Shown: positions 34,258 to 45,089, counted from the first letter of the stretch. The stretch: 64,000 bases of DNA from Streptomyces pluripotens (GCF_000802245.2 NZ_CP021080.1:3844001-3908000); one strand, 5' to 3'. Notes: generated by a model not told the origin, from the letters alone. Made by a program: numbers and translations.

Positions 34258-36469
34258 GCCGGCGCCTCCGGGCGTCTATGAGCATCTCCTGGACATTGCG
34301 CAGGGGCTGTCCGTCCGCGTCGGTCGCGTGCCGGGTCCACTCGCCGTCGGGGCTGAGGTGCCAGGAGGCGGTGGAGTCGGACATGCCGGTGTCGAGCAGC
34401 CGGTTCAGGGCCGCCCGGTGGCCCGGGTCGACGACCCGGACCAGGGCCTCTATCCGGCGGTCGAGGTTGCGGTGCATCATGTCGGCGCTGCCGATCCACA
34501 CCTCCGGTTCGCCACCGTTGCCGAAGGCGAAGACGCGGGAGTGTTCGAGGAAACGGCCGAGGATGGAGCGGACCCGGACGTTCTCCGACAGGCCCGGGAC
34601 GCCGGGGCGGATCGCGCAGATGCCGCGCACCCAGACGTCGACTGGCACGCCTGCCTGGGAGGCCCGGTAGAGAGCGTCGATGACGGCCTCGTCGACCATC
34701 GAGTTCACCTTGATGCGGACGAAGGCCGGACGGCCCGCTCGGTGGTGCTGGACCTCCTTGTTGATCCGTGCGATCAGGCCGTCCCGCAGGGACTTGGGGG
34801 CGACGAGGAGGCGGCGGTAGGTCTCGCGGCGCGAGTAGCCGGAGAGGCGGTTGAAGAGGTCGGAGAGGTCGGCGCCGACCTGCGGGTCGGCCGTCAGCAG
34901 GCCCAGGTCCTCGTACAGCCGCGCCGTCTTCGGGTGGTAGTTGCCGGTGCCGACGTGGCTGTACCGGCGCAGTGTCTCGCCCTCCTGGCGTACCACCAGG
35001 GACAGCTTGCAGTGCGTCTTCAGACCGACCAGGCCGTAGACGACGTGGCAGCCGGCCTCCTCCAGCTTGCGCGCCCACTTGATGTTGGCGTGCTCGTCGA
35101 AGCGGGCCTTGATCTCGACCAGGACAAGGACCTGTTTGCCGGACTCGGCGGCGTCGATGAGCGCGTCGACTATCGGGGAGTCGCCGGAGGTGCGGTAGAG
35201 GGTCTGCTTGATGGCGAGGACGTCCGGGTCGGCCGCGGCCTGCTCCAGGAAGGCCTGGACGGAGGTGGAGAAGCTGTCGTACGGGTGGTGCAGGAGCACG
35301 TCCCGGGCGCGCAGGGCCGCGAAGATGTCCGGCGCGGAAGCCGACTCGACCTCGGCGAGGTCGCGGTGGGTGCCCGCGACGAACTTCGGGTACTTCAGCT
35401 CGGGGCGGTCGAGACTGTGGATGCGGAAGAGACCGGTGAGGTCCAGGGGGCCGGGCAGCGGGTACACCTCGGCCTCGGAGATCTTCAGCTCGCGCACCAG
35501 GAGGTCCAGCACCTCGCGGTCGATGGACTCCTCGACCTCCAGGCGCACCGGCGGGCCGAAGCGGCGCCGCATGAGTTCCTTCTCCAGAGCCTGCAGGAGG
35601 TTCTCGGCGTCGTCCTCCTCGACCTCCAGGTCCTCGTTGCGGGTGAGTCGGAAGGTGTGGTGCTCCAGCACCTCCATGCCCGGGAAGAGCTCCTCCAGGT
35701 GTGCGGCGATGACGTCCTCGATGGGGACGTACCGGCCGGGGCTGCTCTCCAGGAAGCGGGACAGCAGCGGCGGCACCTTCACACGGGCGAAGTGCTTGTG
35801 GCCGCTGACCGGGTTGCGCACCACGACGGCCAGGTTCAGCGAGAGGCCGGAAATGTAGGGGAACGGGTGTGCCGGGTCCACCGCCAACGGGGTGAGGACC
35901 GGGAAGATCTGGTGCCGGAAGAGCGTGAAGAGCCGCGCCTGCTCCTTCTCGGTCAGTTCGTTCCAGCGGACCAGGTGGATGCCCTCCTCGGCGAGTGCGG
36001 GGGCGACGTCCTCGTGGTAGCAGGCGGCGTGCCGGGCCATGAGCTCGCGCGAGCGGGCCCAGATCATCTCCAGCACCTCGCGCGGTTGGAGGCCCGAGGC
36101 GGAGCGGGTGGCGACGCCGGTGGCGATGCGGCGCTTCAGGCCGGCCACCCGGACCATGAAGAACTCGTCCAGGTTGCTGGCGAAGATCGCGAGGAAGTTC
36201 GCCCGCTCCAGCAGGGGCGTGTTCGGGTCCTCGGCCAGTTCCAGGACGCGCTCGTTGAAGGCGAGCCAACTGCGTTCCCGGTCGAGGAAACGGCCCTGGG
36301 GCAGGGGTGCCCCGGCGCCCGCGGACTCCTCGTACGCGTCGAGGTCGGCGTCGATGTCGGGTTCCAGATCGGAGACCGTGGCCGCCACCGTGCGCGGGCG
36401 GTGCGCGGCTATGGAGCCCACGGGGGGCTGGGCGTGCTGGACCGGTGCCTGGGCGTCTGGCTGACTCAT
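34238..36469 (-). CDS. ppk: Polyphosphate kinase
   Basis: About 743 residues from ATG 36469; a longer frame to 36595 adds a Pro-rich stretch that is probably untranslated. It is full-length PPK1: N-domain ([40 protein letters not shown]), head domain and the phospholipase-D-like catalytic part with [20 protein letters not shown] carrying the autophosphorylated His. [20 protein letters not shown] carries ATP-binding residues. It makes polyphosphate reversibly from ATP. The downstream CHAD and NUDIX genes share the transcript. The setting with pst and pit genes suggests phosphate control, though I saw no clear PHO box upstream. Confidence 0.95.
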   Translation of the reverse strand: MSQPDAQAPVQHAQPPVGSIAAHRPRTVAATVSDLEPDIDADLDAYEESAGAGAPLPQGRFLDRERSWLAFNERVLELAEDPNTPLLERANFLAIFASNLDEFFMVRVAGLKRRIATGVATRSASGLQPREVLEMIWARSRELMARHAACYHEDVAPALAEEGIHLVRWNELTEKEQARLFTLFRHQIFPVLTPLAVDPAHPFPYISGLSLNLAVVVRNPVSGHKHFARVKVPPLLSRFLESSPGRYVPIEDVIAAHLEELFPGMEVLEHHTFRLTRNEDLEVEEDDAENLLQALEKELMRRRFGPPVRLEVEESIDREVLDLLVRELKISEAEVYPLPGPLDLTGLFRIHSLDRPELKYPKFVAGTHRDLAEVESASAPDIFAALRARDVLLHHPYDSFSTSVQAFLEQAAADPDVLAIKQTLYRTSGDSPIVDALIDAAESGKQVLVLVEIKARFDEHANIKWARKLEEAGCHVVYGLVGLKTHCKLSLVVRQEGETLRRYSHVGTGNYHPKTARLYEDLGLLTADPQVGADLSDLFNRLSGYSRRETYRRLLVAPKSLRDGLIARINKEVQHHRAGRPAFVRIKVNSMVDEAVIDALYRASQAGVPVDVWVRGICAIRPGVPGLSENVRVRSILGRFLEHSRVFAFGNGGEPEVWIGSADMMHRNLDRRIEALVRVVDPGHRAALNRLLDTGMSDSTASWHLSPDGEWTRHATDADGQPLRNVQEMLIDARRRRRGTATP

Positions 36470-36708
36470 GACCCCATTCTTCCGCGCCAAGGGCGTCACG
36501 GGCGCGTCGGAACGTGCGAGGGGGAGCGTCACGGCCCCGTTCTGCGCGGACCGCCCCTCGGGGGGCGGCGAAGGCTCTGGCACGGCGGGCTGCATTGGCT
36601 GAGCGTCGCAAGCTCGTCTGAATCGATGGTTAAGGCGACATGACGTGCGGGATAGCGCGGGGCGGCTCGCGGGGGTCTTCGTCGTGAAAACGGCGGATTC
36701 CGTGCCGC

Positions 36709-37120
36709 GTGTTTTCGTGGACCGTAGCGGAGGTGACTCTCCGGTACGGTCCCACCTCCGGAGCGGCTCGCTGGGTTCCGGCCGGGGCCCTCACCCTGGA
36801 GGCCGCGACCGCCTACGTCGTGGCCGTGGCCACGGCCACGCTGGCCGCACGCCGCTCGGACGAGCCGGAACCCGGTGGGAGCGTGGCGGCCGTCCTCCTC
36901 ACCGCCGTCGTTCCGGCGTTCCTGTTGCTGCCCCGACTGCTGGGCGCTGGTCGCCGCGCCGGACGACGCGCGGTGGGCCGCGGCGCACACGCGGTGGGCA
37001 TGGCTGTCGGCGGGGGCGGTGACGGCGGGGGCAGCGGCGCAGTGGGAGCGGCTCGCCCGCCGTGGGCCACGAGCGACGTACGGCCGTCGTGCGGTGGACG
37101 ATGCTCACGGCCGCGCGCTC
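36709..37120 (+). pseudogene. Small membrane protein gene, apparently frameshifted
   Basis: From GTG 36709 the frame codes two hydrophobic stretches (TLEAATAYVVAVATATLAAR, AAVLLTAVVPAFLLLPRLL). Near 36943-36950 (GGCGCTGG) the protein-like reading jumps to the +1 frame, continuing ALVAAPDDARWAAAHTRWAW and LSAGAVTAGAAAQWERLARR. Third-position GC is high in the first frame before this point and in the second after it. Loss of one GC from GGCGCGCTGG would explain it and restore LLGALVAAP. A sequencing error is possible. The 3' end is unclear because the shifted frame runs into the antisense of mshD. Confidence 0.45.
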
Positions 37121-37132
37121 GGGATGACGTGC

Positions 37133-38059
37133 TCACGTCTCCGTGCGGTACATCAGGTCCGTCTCGTACGTGCTGAACCCGAGCCGCTCGTAGACCGACA
37201 TCGCCGCCTTGTTGTCGGCGTCGACGTAGAGCATCGCGGTGGGCAGGCCCTGGTCGGCCAGATGGCGCAGCCCGATCGCGGTCAGGGCCTTGCCGAGGCC
37301 GCCCCCCTGTTCGCCGGGCCGGACCCCGAGGACGTACACCTCGCCGAGCCCTTCCTCGGCGTGCACCTTGGTCCAGTGGAAGCCGATCAGTTCCCCGCCC
37401 CGCTCCGCGAGGAAGAACCCGGCCGGGTCGAACCACGGTTCCGGCTTGCGATCGTCCAGGTCCCGCTGGGTCAGCGAACCCTGTTCCGGGTGGTGGGCGA
37501 AGGCGGCGGCGTTCACCGCGAGCCAGGCCGCGTCGTCTTTGCCCGGGACGAAGGTGCGGACGGTCACCCCCTCCGGCAGCTTTGGGGCGGGCAGCTCAAG
37601 CCCGGCCAACGGCCGTCGCATCTGGTGCAGTTCACGGAACATGGTCAGGCCGAGGACCTGGGCCAGGTGCCGGGCGGCGGCATGTCCGCCGTGCGCCCAC
37701 ACCCGCAGCCGCTTGCCGGAGGTGGCGAGCAGGGCCGCGCCGAGCGCACGGCCGTGTCCGTGACCGCGGTGCGCTGGATGCACGACCAGTTCGGCGGCTG
37801 GTGCCTCCACCGGGTCGGTGTCCTCCAACTGGGCGTAGCCGACGAGTTCGCCGTCGACGGTCAGTAGCAGGTGCGAGATGCCCTCGCGGGCACCTCCGTG
37901 CAGCTGTAGTCGGCCCTGCTCGGAAACCGGCTGCTGCCCGTCGACGGCGGAGGCCTCGTCGAGCAGGGCGAGCACGGCCTCGGCCTGGTCCGGGGTGAGC
38001 GCGGAGTGGGTCTCGATGGAGCGGGCGCGGAAGGCCCGTGCGGTGTCGTCGCTGCTCAT
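37133..38059 (-). CDS. mshD: Mycothiol synthase
   Basis: 308 residues from ATG 38059. Two GNAT domains occur in tandem. The first has ELVVHPAHRGHGHGRALGAA and RVWAHGGHAAARHLAQ; the second has GEVYVLGVRPGEQGGGLGKA and LYVDADNKAAMSVYERLGF. This is the layout of MshD, which acetylates Cys-GlcN-Ins with acetyl-CoA to finish mycothiol, the main actinobacterial thiol. Motif WFDPAGFFLAERGGELIGFH is typical. The gene is alone by spacing, with no strong ribosome site. Confidence 0.93.
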   Translation of the reverse strand: MSSDDTARAFRARSIETHSALTPDQAEAVLALLDEASAVDGQQPVSEQGRLQLHGGAREGISHLLLTVDGELVGYAQLEDTDPVEAPAAELVVHPAHRGHGHGRALGAALLATSGKRLRVWAHGGHAAARHLAQVLGLTMFRELHQMRRPLAGLELPAPKLPEGVTVRTFVPGKDDAAWLAVNAAAFAHHPEQGSLTQRDLDDRKPEPWFDPAGFFLAERGGELIGFHWTKVHAEEGLGEVYVLGVRPGEQGGGLGKALTAIGLRHLADQGLPTAMLYVDADNKAAMSVYERLGFSTYETDLMYRTET

Positions 38060-38246
38060 GCGTACGAGGGTACGGCGCGGTTCCGTTGCTGCGGTGAAAG
38101 CGACGGCACCGCACATGGTTTTCCACGGGCTCGCCCTGTGAACGAGCGGTGCAAGCCCGTTCCGGCTCCGGGGAAGCCGGTCCTGGAGAAGGACGCGCAA
38201 CGCCCCGATCCGGAGCCGTTCGCCGGCGGGGCGGGTCGGAGCGGGT

Positions 38247-39704
38247 CTACGGTGTTTCCGGCGGAGGTGTGGGTGCGCCCGGCAGCCGTACCGTCACCAC
38301 CGTGCCGCCGCCCTCCGCCCCAGCCAGGGTGACCTCGCCGCCGGCCTGCCGGACCGTGCGGGCCACGATGGACAGGCCGAGCCCGGAACCGGGCAGGGCG
38401 CGGGCGCTGGGCGAGCGCCAGAAGCGGTCGAAGACGTGCGGGAGTTCGTCCTCGGGGACGCCGGGACCGTGGTCGCGGACGGTGAGGACGCCACCATCCA
38501 GCAGCACCTCGATCGTGCCGCCCTCGGGGCTGAACTTGACCGCGTTGTCGAGGACGTTGACGATCGCCCGCTCCAGCGCGGAGGGCTCCGCCCGGACGTA
38601 CCAGGGCTGTAGGTCCGCGGTGATCGTCAACTCGGGACCGCGCAGCCGTGCGCGGCGCAGGGCCGTTTCGGCGGTGTCCTGGAAGGACACCACCTGGACG
38701 CGCTCCCCGCGCTGCCCCTCCGAGCGGGACAGCTCCTGCAAGTCGCCGATCAGCGAGGCCAGTTCCGTCATCTGCGCCTTCACCGAGGCGAGGAGGGCCT
38801 TGCGGTCCTCGGGCGGGATCGGACGGCCTGTCTCCTCGCTGCGGGTGAGGAGTTCGATGTTCGTCCGGAGAGAGGTGAGAGGGGTGCGCAGCTCGTGACC
38901 GGCATCCGCGATCAGCTGCTGCTGCAGCTCGCGGGAACTGGCGAGGGAGGTGGTCATCGAGTTGAAGGAACGGGAGAGCCGGGCGACCTCGTCGTCGCGG
39001 TCGTCATCGACGGGAATGCGGATCGTCAGGTCCTCGGTGCGCGCGACGCGCTCGACCGCCTCGGTCAGCTTGTCGACGGGACGTAGACCGGCGCGCGCCA
39101 CGGCGAGGCCCACGGCACCGGCACCCACCACTCCGACACCGGAGACGAGGAGGAGGACGAGGGCGAGGTCGCTGAGGGTCTTCTGGGTGTTCTTGAGCGG
39201 GACGGCGGTCATCCAGGCCGCGCCGGGAAACACCTGGAGCCCGGTGTTCGTCTTGACCACGAGTGGCATGGTGAGCACCCGGACGTCGTTGCCCTGGGAG
39301 TCGGTGCCGTCGCGGAGGATGCCGTCCCGCTCGGCGTTGTTCGCCGCGACCGCCCGGTCGGCCGGGGTGGCCTTCACCACACCCAGCGAATTCGACGCGA
39401 CACAGACCGTGCCGTCCGCCTTGACCAGCTGCGAGTAGAGGGACTCGCGGGCGCGTAGACCGCTGAGGGGGGCGGAGGGCTTCTGGGGGCAGGTGGTGAG
39501 CATGTCGAACACCTGTCCGGCCGCAACGGGGTGCTGCGAGGACTTGTTCAGATCCTCGTTGACCAGGCCGTACAGCTTCTTCTGCACGATGAACCAGCAC
39601 GTCACCGAGACTGCCGCCACGGCGAACGCCACCGCCGCCGCGACCAGCATCGCCAGCCGGGCCCGGATCGGCAGGGCCCGGTACCGGCGTACCAGCTTGG
39701 TCAC
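38247..39704 (-). CDS. Two-component sensor histidine kinase
   Basis: 485 residues from GTG 39704, overlapping the regulator stop by 4 nt (GTGA). A basic N-terminus precedes membrane helix 1 (~17-38), an extracellular sensor domain (~40-160) with a Cys pair, helix 2 (~178-203), HAMP, and dimerisation helix with the phosphorylated His in [14 protein letters not shown]. The ATPase has N-box [19 protein letters not shown]1 [13 protein letters not shown] and GSGLGLSIV. It resembles MprB/CseC-type kinases. It partners the regulator upstream, and the nearby HtrA-like protease suggests an envelope-stress circuit. Confidence 0.93.
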   Translation of the reverse strand: MTKLVRRYRALPIRARLAMLVAAAVAFAVAAVSVTCWFIVQKKLYGLVNEDLNKSSQHPVAAGQVFDMLTTCPQKPSAPLSGLRARESLYSQLVKADGTVCVASNSLGVVKATPADRAVAANNAERDGILRDGTDSQGNDVRVLTMPLVVKTNTGLQVFPGAAWMTAVPLKNTQKTLSDLALVLLLVSGVGVVGAGAVGLAVARAGLRPVDKLTEAVERVARTEDLTIRIPVDDDRDDEVARLSRSFNSMTTSLASSRELQQQLIADAGHELRTPLTSLRTNIELLTRSEETGRPIPPEDRKALLASVKAQMTELASLIGDLQELSRSEGQRGERVQVVSFQDTAETALRRARLRGPELTITADLQPWYVRAEPSALERAIVNVLDNAVKFSPEGGTIEVLLDGGVLTVRDHGPGVPEDELPHVFDRFWRSPSARALPGSGLGLSIVARTVRQAGGEVTLAGAEGGGTVVTVRLPGAPTPPPETP

Positions 39705-40435
39705 TCGGTACCGTCCTGACGCAGGACGTACCCCACGCCCCGCACCGTGTGCACCAGGCGCGGTTCGCCGCCGGCCTCGGTCTTGCGGCGCAGGTACATG
39801 ACGTAGACGTCGAGGGAGTTGGACGAGGGCTCGAAGTCGAAGCCCCACACGGACTTCAGGATCTGTTCACGGGTGAGGACCTGGCGTGGGTGTGCCAGGA
39901 ACATCTCCAACAGGGTGAACTCGGTGCGGGTCAGCTCCACCTGGCGTCCGCCGCGCGTGACCTCACGGGTCGCGAGGTCCATGCGCAGGTCGGCGAAGGA
40001 GAGCACCTCGTCCTCGCGGGCTTCGGCCGCCCCGGCGGCCGCGTACGAGCTGCGCCGCAGCAGCGCGCGGACACGGGCGAACAGTTCGTCCAGTTCGAAG
40101 GGCTTGACCAGGTAGTCGTCCGCCCCGGCGTCCAGCCCGGTTACGCGGTCGCCGACCGTGTCACGGGCGGTGAGCATGAGGATCGGGACGGTGCCGCCAG
40201 CACCCCGGATGCGGCGGGCCGCCGTCAGGCCGTCCATGCGCGGCATCTGGATGTCCAGGACGATCAGGTCCGGCTTGCAGGTGGTGGCCTTCTGCAGTGC
40301 GTCCGCGCCGTCGACGGCCACCTCCGTGTCGTACCCGTCGAAGGCGAGGCTGCGCTGCAGTGCCTCGCGTACGGCCGGCTCGTCGTCGACGATCAGGATG
40401 CGCTGGGGGTCACGGTCGCCTTCGGCGGGGCTCAT
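39701..40435 (-). CDS. OmpR-family response regulator
   Basis: 244 residues. The receiver domain has acidic residues in [11 protein letters not shown], phosphorylated Asp in [14 protein letters not shown], Thr in LMLTARDT and Lys in [12 protein letters not shown]. The winged-helix output domain reads [20 protein letters not shown] and [14 protein letters not shown]. It is MprA-like. Translation is coupled to the kinase. Upstream lie a small gene and an HtrA-like protease on the same strand, a common target arrangement. Confidence 0.95.
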   Translation of the reverse strand: MSPAEGDRDPQRILIVDDEPAVREALQRSLAFDGYDTEVAVDGADALQKATTCKPDLIVLDIQMPRMDGLTAARRIRGAGGTVPILMLTARDTVGDRVTGLDAGADDYLVKPFELDELFARVRALLRRSSYAAAGAAEAREDEVLSFADLRMDLATREVTRGGRQVELTRTEFTLLEMFLAHPRQVLTREQILKSVWGFDFEPSSNSLDVYVMYLRRKTEAGGEPRLVHTVRGVGYVLRQDGTE

Positions 40436-40540
40436 CGCTCGTGATTCCTCGGGGTGCGGTGGGTGGTGTCGTCGGGGTCCTGTTCCCGGGTGTCTCTCAG
40501 CCTGCCACGTCCCGGGGGGTGCGCGACATGCGTGCCAGGG

Positions 40541-40762
40541 TCAGGCCCGGACCGCGCTGAGGCGGTTCAGGGGTACCTTGCGGCGGTGGGGACGGGCGGC
40601 GGAGACGTGCAGGCCCATCAGCTGGGGGACGGGTGCCGCGGCCAGCTCCGGCGCGCGGGACGCCGGGGCGGGCGTGTGCAGCTCGGACGCGACCGAGAGG
40701 GCCAGGGCGACGACGGCCGGGCCGCACCCCGCCGGCGGGGTGTGCGAAACGCGCTGGATCAT
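40541..40762 (-). CDS. Small hypothetical protein (73 aa) downstream of the HtrA-like gene
   Basis: ATG 40762 is preceded by GGGAGCAG about six nt upstream. The product MIQRVSHTPPAGCGPAVVAL continues with a weakly hydrophobic Ala/Val segment to residue 27 and a basic C-terminus (RPHRRKVPLNRLSAVRA). No family is recognised. It begins 43 nt after the HtrA-like stop and precedes the two-component genes, so it may belong to the same transcript. The composition is coding-like but evidence is modest. Confidence 0.5.
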   Translation of the reverse strand: MIQRVSHTPPAGCGPAVVALALSVASELHTPAPASRAPELAAAPVPQLMGLHVSAARPHRRKVPLNRLSAVRA

Positions 40763-40804
40763 GACCTGCTCCCTACTGCCTGCACTGCCTGCTCGCCGCC
40801 GCCG

Positions 40805-41923
40805 CTAGCTGCCGGAGCCCGCGCGCAGCTTGGCCAGATCGGACTTGACGGTGTTGATCGGGATCGCGAAGCCGAGGCCGATGCTGCCCGCGTCCGAGGA
40901 CGAGGAGGACTGCTGGCTCGATGCGTACATGGCGGAGTTGATGCCGATGACGTTCCCACTCGCGTCGATCAGCGCGCCGCCGGAGTTACCGGGGTTCAAG
41001 GACGCGTCGGTCTGGATCGCCTTGTACGTCGTCGTGGACGACCCGGTGTCGCCGTTGAACTGACGGCCGCCGAACTGGAACGGCCACTGACCGTCGCCCC
41101 GGCCCTGCCCCTGGCTCTCGCTGGTCGGGACGGTGACATCCCGGTTGAGGGCCGAGACGATGCCGCTGGTGACGGTGCCGGTCAGGCCCTCGGGGGAGCC
41201 GATCGCGACGACCGTGTCCCCGACCTGGACGCCGGCGGAGTCGCCGAGCGAGGCGGTCTTCAGCCCCGAGGCGCCCTGCAGCTTGAGCAGCGCGAGGTCC
41301 TTGGAGCTGTCGGTGCCGACCACCTCGGCGGGGTAACTCTTGCCGTCGCTGGTGCGGACCCTGATCGAGTCGGAGCCGGAGATGACGTGGTTGTTGGTGA
41401 CGATCTCGCCGTCGGAGGTGATGATCACGCCGGAGCCGGTGGAGGAGCCGTTGCTGAGGGTGGCCTTGACCTCGACCACGCTCGGGCTGACCGCCGCGGC
41501 GATCGCGGCGACGTTCCCCTTCTTACTGGAAGGCACCACGTTGGTGGTGGCGCCGGCGGTGACGGCCGTGTCCGTGCCGGTGAGCTCCTGGAAGGCGTAT
41601 GCCGTGGCGCCGCCGACCGCTGCCGCGACGATCGCGACCGCCGCGAGCAGGGCGATGGGCCCCCGGGTGCGCTTCTTCTTCGGTTCGGGGCCAGGCACCG
41701 GGCCTGCTGCCACCGCCGTCGGGGGTTCGTACGGCGGCGGAGGCGGCCACTCGGGGTTCACGGGGGAGGGAGCGGTGTAGCTGTGCTGCTGGGCGTACGC
41801 GCCCGGCTGGGCGTGGGCGCCCGGCTGGGGGTACGTGCCGTGCTGGGGGTACGTGCCCTCGTGGGCGGTACCCTGCGGGGCTCCGTACTCGTACTCGCCG
41901 CTGCGGCGGTTGCTCTCGGTCAT
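40805..41923 (-). CDS. HtrA/DegP-like membrane-anchored serine protease without PDZ
   Basis: 372 residues. The N-terminal cytoplasmic part (~1-85) has tandem Tyr-Pro-Gln-His-Gly repeats (TYPQHGTYPQPGAHAQPGAY), then one membrane helix (~89-110) and an extracellular trypsin-fold domain. The triad is His179 in VTNNHVI, Asp209 in SSKDLALLKL and Ser314 in PGNSGGALI. It ends soon after the protease domain (IGLGFAIPINTVKSDLAKL), with no PDZ domain. It likely degrades misfolded proteins at the outer membrane face. It stands directly before a two-component system that may control it. Confidence 0.92.
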   Translation of the reverse strand: MTESNRRSGEYEYGAPQGTAHEGTYPQHGTYPQPGAHAQPGAYAQQHSYTAPSPVNPEWPPPPPYEPPTAVAAGPVPGPEPKKKRTRGPIALLAAVAIVAAAVGGATAYAFQELTGTDTAVTAGATTNVVPSSKKGNVAAIAAAVSPSVVEVKATLSNGSSTGSGVIITSDGEIVTNNHVISGSDSIRVRTSDGKSYPAEVVGTDSSKDLALLKLQGASGLKTASLGDSAGVQVGDTVVAIGSPEGLTGTVTSGIVSALNRDVTVPTSESQGQGRGDGQWPFQFGGRQFNGDTGSSTTTYKAIQTDASLNPGNSGGALIDASGNVIGINSAMYASSQQSSSSSDAGSIGLGFAIPINTVKSDLAKLRAGSGS

Positions 41924-42013
41924 GACAAGAAGCCTCCCCCGCGACCATGAGAGCTTCCTGAGTGTGCCCTGAGAAGCCCGGCAGAACCTCGTTTGCCCGA
42001 TATAAAGGAGCTT

Positions 42014-42031
42014 CTCGCGGTTCGCCGCGAG
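42014..42031 (-). terminator. Hairpin downstream of the LacI gene
   Basis: CTCGCGG (42014-42020) pairs with CCGCGAG (42025-42031) with loop TTCG. In the minus direction it is followed by AAGCTCCTTTATA, a short T-rich tail, 26 nt after the LacI stop. Confidence 0.45.
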
Positions 42032-42056
42032 CTCTCACCCGCTCTTCAGGAAGGCG

Positions 42057-43082
42057 TCAGTCCTGGCAGCCGCAGGACGTGCGGACCACCAGCCGGGACG
42101 GGAACGTCTTCAGCCGTTCACGTCGCGACCCGGCGACCCGCAGCCCGTCGTCCAGGACGAGGTCGACCGCTGCCCGGGCCATCGCCGAGCGGTCCGAGGC
42201 GACCGTGGTCAGCGGTGGGTCGGCGAGCGCGGCCTCCTTGATGTCGTCGAAGCCGGCCACCGCCAGCTTCCCGGGCACGTCGATGCGCAGCTCGCGCGCG
42301 GCCCGCAGCAGGCCGATCGCCTGGTCGTCGGTGGAGCAGAAGATCGCCGGCGGGCGGTCGGGGCCGGAGAGGATGTCCAGGGCCACCCGGTAGGCGTCGT
42401 AGCGGTTGTACGGTGCCTCGAAGAGCCGTTTCTCGGTGGGCAGGCCGGCCTCGGCCATGGCCCGCCTCCAGCCCTCGACGTGGTCGGAGACCGGGTCGCC
42501 GACGGCCGGCGTCTGAGCCGTACCGCCCATACAGGCCACGTACGCGTAGCCGTGCTCCAGCAGGTGGCGCACGGCGAGGTGGGCGCCACCTATGTCGTCC
42601 GTCACCACGGCCACGTCGTCGATGGCCTCCGGGCGCTCGTGCAGCAGCACCACCCGGGCGTCCCAGGCGTCGATCTCGGCCGCGGCGAGGTCGTTGAGGG
42701 CGTGGCTCACCAGGATCAGCCCGGAGACCCGCATGCCCAGGAAGGCGCGCAGATAGTGGACCTCACGTTCGCCGATGTAATCGGTGTTGCCGACGAGGAC
42801 CATCTTCCCGCGTTCGGAGGCGGCCTGCTCGACCGCGTGCGCCATCTCGCCGAAGAAGGGCTGACGGGCGTCCGGGATGATCAGGCCTATGAGGTCCGTG
42901 CGCCGGGACGCCATCGCCTGGGCGACCCGGTCGGGCCGGTACCCCAGTTCCTTGATCGCGGCGAGGACACGCTCGCGCGTGGCCGGGGCGACCGGCCGGG
43001 GTCCGTTGTTGATGACGTAACTGACGACGGCGGTGGAAGTTCCAGCCAGCCGCGCCACATCATCCCGAGTCACCTTGGCCAC
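42057..43082 (-). CDS. LacI-family transcriptional regulator
   Basis: 341 residues from GTG 43082. The LacI helix-turn-helix reads [20 protein letters not shown], followed by the hinge [20 protein letters not shown]. The sugar-binding periplasmic-type domain contains [20 protein letters not shown] and [15 protein letters not shown]. It ends in SCGCQD, an unusual Cys pair. The effector is unknown. No sugar transporter is adjacent: its neighbours are the HtrA-like protease (divergent side) and glnR (same strand), so its targets are likely remote. Confidence 0.92.
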   Translation of the reverse strand: MAKVTRDDVARLAGTSTAVVSYVINNGPRPVAPATRERVLAAIKELGYRPDRVAQAMASRRTDLIGLIIPDARQPFFGEMAHAVEQAASERGKMVLVGNTDYIGEREVHYLRAFLGMRVSGLILVSHALNDLAAAEIDAWDARVVLLHERPEAIDDVAVVTDDIGGAHLAVRHLLEHGYAYVACMGGTAQTPAVGDPVSDHVEGWRRAMAEAGLPTEKRLFEAPYNRYDAYRVALDILSGPDRPPAIFCSTDDQAIGLLRAARELRIDVPGKLAVAGFDDIKEAALADPPLTTVASDRSAMARAAVDLVLDDGLRVAGSRRERLKTFPSRLVVRTSCGCQD

Positions 43083-43222
43083 GCGCGGAGTCTACGCGGA
43101 TTGACCCAATCTGGGCAGGCCGTATTGATGCTTGGATGTGCGGTAGCAATGCCCCGCCCGAGACCATTCCATGCCTCCCCGGCGGGATCGGGGCCGGATC
43201 GACGCGTGGATCCGGGCCGGAT

Positions 43223-44002
43223 CTACGCGTCAGCGTGGAGTTCGGCGCCGCCCAGCACCTCGGATGCGTCTGCTTCCTCCGCTTTTGCCCGTTCGGGCTT
43301 GGCCTTGGTCTCCTCGGCGGACCGATCACCCTTCTCAGGTGTAACGAATCGATAACCGACGTTACGGACGGTGCCGATCAGTGATTCGTGCTCCGGGCCG
43401 AGCTTGGCGCGCAGCCGTCGTACGTGCACGTCGACGGTCCGGGTGCCACCGAAGTAGTCGTAGCCCCACACCTCCTGCAGCAGCTGGGCGCGGGTGAAGA
43501 CCCGGCCCGGGTGCTGGGCGAGGTACTTCAGCAGCTCGAACTCCTTGAAGGTGAGGTCGAGGACCCGACCCTTGAGCTTCGCGCTGTACGTCGCCTCGTC
43601 CACCGACAGGTCACCGTTGCGGATCTCCATGGGGGAGTCGTCGGCGACGATCTGCTGGCGCCCCATGGCGAGCCGGAGGCGGGCCTCGACCTCGGCCGGC
43701 CCGGCCGTGTCCAGCAGGACGTCGTCGATGCCCCAGTCGGCGGTGACGGCGGCGAGGCCGCCCTCGGTGACGACCAGGATGAGGGGGCAGCCGGGGCCGG
43801 TGGAGCGCAGCAGCTGGCACAGGCTGCGCACCTGTGGCAGGTCGCGCCGGCCGTCGACCAGGATGACGTCGGCGCCGGGGGTGTCGACGAGGGCGGGCCC
43901 CTCTGCCGGGGCCACCCGCACGTTGTGCAGCAGCAGGCCGAGGGCGGGGAGCACCTCCGTCGACGGCTGGAGGGCGTTGGTCAGGAGCAGCAGAGAACTC
44001 AT
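43223..44002 (-). CDS. glnR: Nitrogen-response regulator GlnR
   Basis: 259 residues from ATG 44002 with GAGGAGGA upstream. It begins [20 protein letters not shown], the characteristic GlnR start. The receiver-like domain lacks the usual acidic triad arrangement, as expected for this atypical, kinase-independent regulator. The winged helix reads [20 protein letters not shown] and [20 protein letters not shown]. It controls glnA, amtB and other nitrogen genes. The C-terminal ~30 residues are a charged Glu/Lys/Ala tail. S. coelicolor SCO4159 is the counterpart I recall. It is divergent from an alpha/beta hydrolase. Confidence 0.95.
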   Translation of the reverse strand: MSSLLLLTNALQPSTEVLPALGLLLHNVRVAPAEGPALVDTPGADVILVDGRRDLPQVRSLCQLLRSTGPGCPLILVVTEGGLAAVTADWGIDDVLLDTAGPAEVEARLRLAMGRQQIVADDSPMEIRNGDLSVDEATYSAKLKGRVLDLTFKEFELLKYLAQHPGRVFTRAQLLQEVWGYDYFGGTRTVDVHVRRLRAKLGPEHESLIGTVRNVGYRFVTPEKGDRSAEETKAKPERAKAEEADASEVLGGAELHADA

Positions 44003-44181
44003 ACGTCTGGTTCCTCCTCGGTCCCTGCGAGGACGTGTGCGGTGCGGCACTGCCTGCGATCTCGGGGGCCCCGTACACCTGCGGTCACCTGAGGTTTCCC
44101 GCTTCGTATACAACGCGTCCGAAAGCACAAAAGGACCCGGGGGCTACGCTGCCCGAGTCCTCTGCCAGCAGAATAGCCCAC

Positions 44182-45033
44182 ATGAGCAACCGTCCGGCAG
44201 GTCATGCGGCACGTTCCACCGTTCGTCCGAATTCCGAGACAAGCGGACATGCCCCTATCCGGACGTTCCTGTACACCGCCGACGGAATGTCGATCGACTC
44301 CGTATACGATCCGGGCGCCGTCGTATACGAAACCCGACCGGACACCTTCCAGCCCCACCCCCGTCACCTCGTGTTCGTGATCGCCCACGGGTTCACCGGG
44401 GACGTGGACCGGCCGCATGTACGGAGGGTGGCGGGCGTCCTGCGCGGTTACGGCGCGGTCGTCACCTTCTCCTTCCGCGGCCACGGACGCTCGGGCGGCC
44501 GGTCGACCGTCGGTGATCGCGAGGTGCTGGACCTCGCCGCAGCCGTGGCACACGCGCGCGGTTTCGGGCACGCCCGCGTGGTGACCGTCGGCTTCTCCAT
44601 GGGTGGCTCGGTGGTCCTGCGGCACGCCGCCCTGTACGCCGGTGCGGCCGACGCCGTGGTGTCGGTCAGCGCCCCCGCCCGCTGGTACTACCGGGGCACG
44701 GCCCCGATGCGCCGCCTGCACTGGCTGGTCACTCGCCCGGAGGGCCGCCTGGTGGGCCGCTACGGTCTGCGCACCCGCATCCACCACCGGGAATGGGACC
44801 CGGTGCCGCTCTCCCCGGTGGCGGCGGTCCCGCAGATCGCCCCGGCCCCGCTGCTGATCGTGCACGGCGACCGCGACGCCTACTTCCCCCTCGACCACCC
44901 CCGGATGCTCGCCGAGGCGGCCGGTGACCACGGCGAACTGTGGGTGGAACCGGGCATGGGCCACGCGGAACACGCTGCGGGCGATGCCCTGCTGTCCCGG
45001 ATCGGGGCCTGGGCGACGGCCGCAGCGGGCTAG
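44182..45033 (+). CDS. Alpha/beta hydrolase
   Basis: 283 residues from ATG 44182. The fold shows in FVIAHGFTGDVDRPHVRRVA, an oxyanion HG, the nucleophile elbow TVGFSMGGSVVLRHA with Ser, the acid in LLIVHGDRDAYFP, and the final His in EPGMGHAEHA. It is a lipase/esterase-like serine hydrolase with unknown substrate, predicted cytoplasmic. It precedes a MoaD-like gene by 56 nt and is divergent from glnR. The first 25 residues look disordered, and a start at the internal Met (MSIDSVYD) is possible. Confidence 0.88.
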   Translation: MSNRPAGHAARSTVRPNSETSGHAPIRTFLYTADGMSIDSVYDPGAVVYETRPDTFQPHPRHLVFVIAHGFTGDVDRPHVRRVAGVLRGYGAVVTFSFRGHGRSGGRSTVGDREVLDLAAAVAHARGFGHARVVTVGFSMGGSVVLRHAALYAGAADAVVSVSAPARWYYRGTAPMRRLHWLVTRPEGRLVGRYGLRTRIHHREWDPVPLSPVAAVPQIAPAPLLIVHGDRDAYFPLDHPRMLAEAAGDHGELWVEPGMGHAEHAAGDALLSRIGAWATAAAG

Positions 45034-45089
45034 CCTGACACCATCTTCTTTCTGTCTTTGTTTCTTCCTGCCGTCGATTGAGGAACCAG

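Noticed and set aside
34223-36643. Very long open frame on the plus strand opposite ppk
   Set aside because: It is the antisense shadow of ppk: high-GC codon bias leaves the opposite strand free of stops. Its translation is Val/Gly/Asp-rich with no domain.
40454-41950. 498-codon plus-strand frame opposite the HtrA-like gene
   Set aside because: Antisense artefact of the same kind; the minus strand has a complete catalytic triad and membrane anchor.
43190-43226. GGCCGGATCNACGCGT direct repeat near the glnR stop
   Set aside because: Two short copies that may form an imperfect hairpin terminator; too weak to list as a feature.
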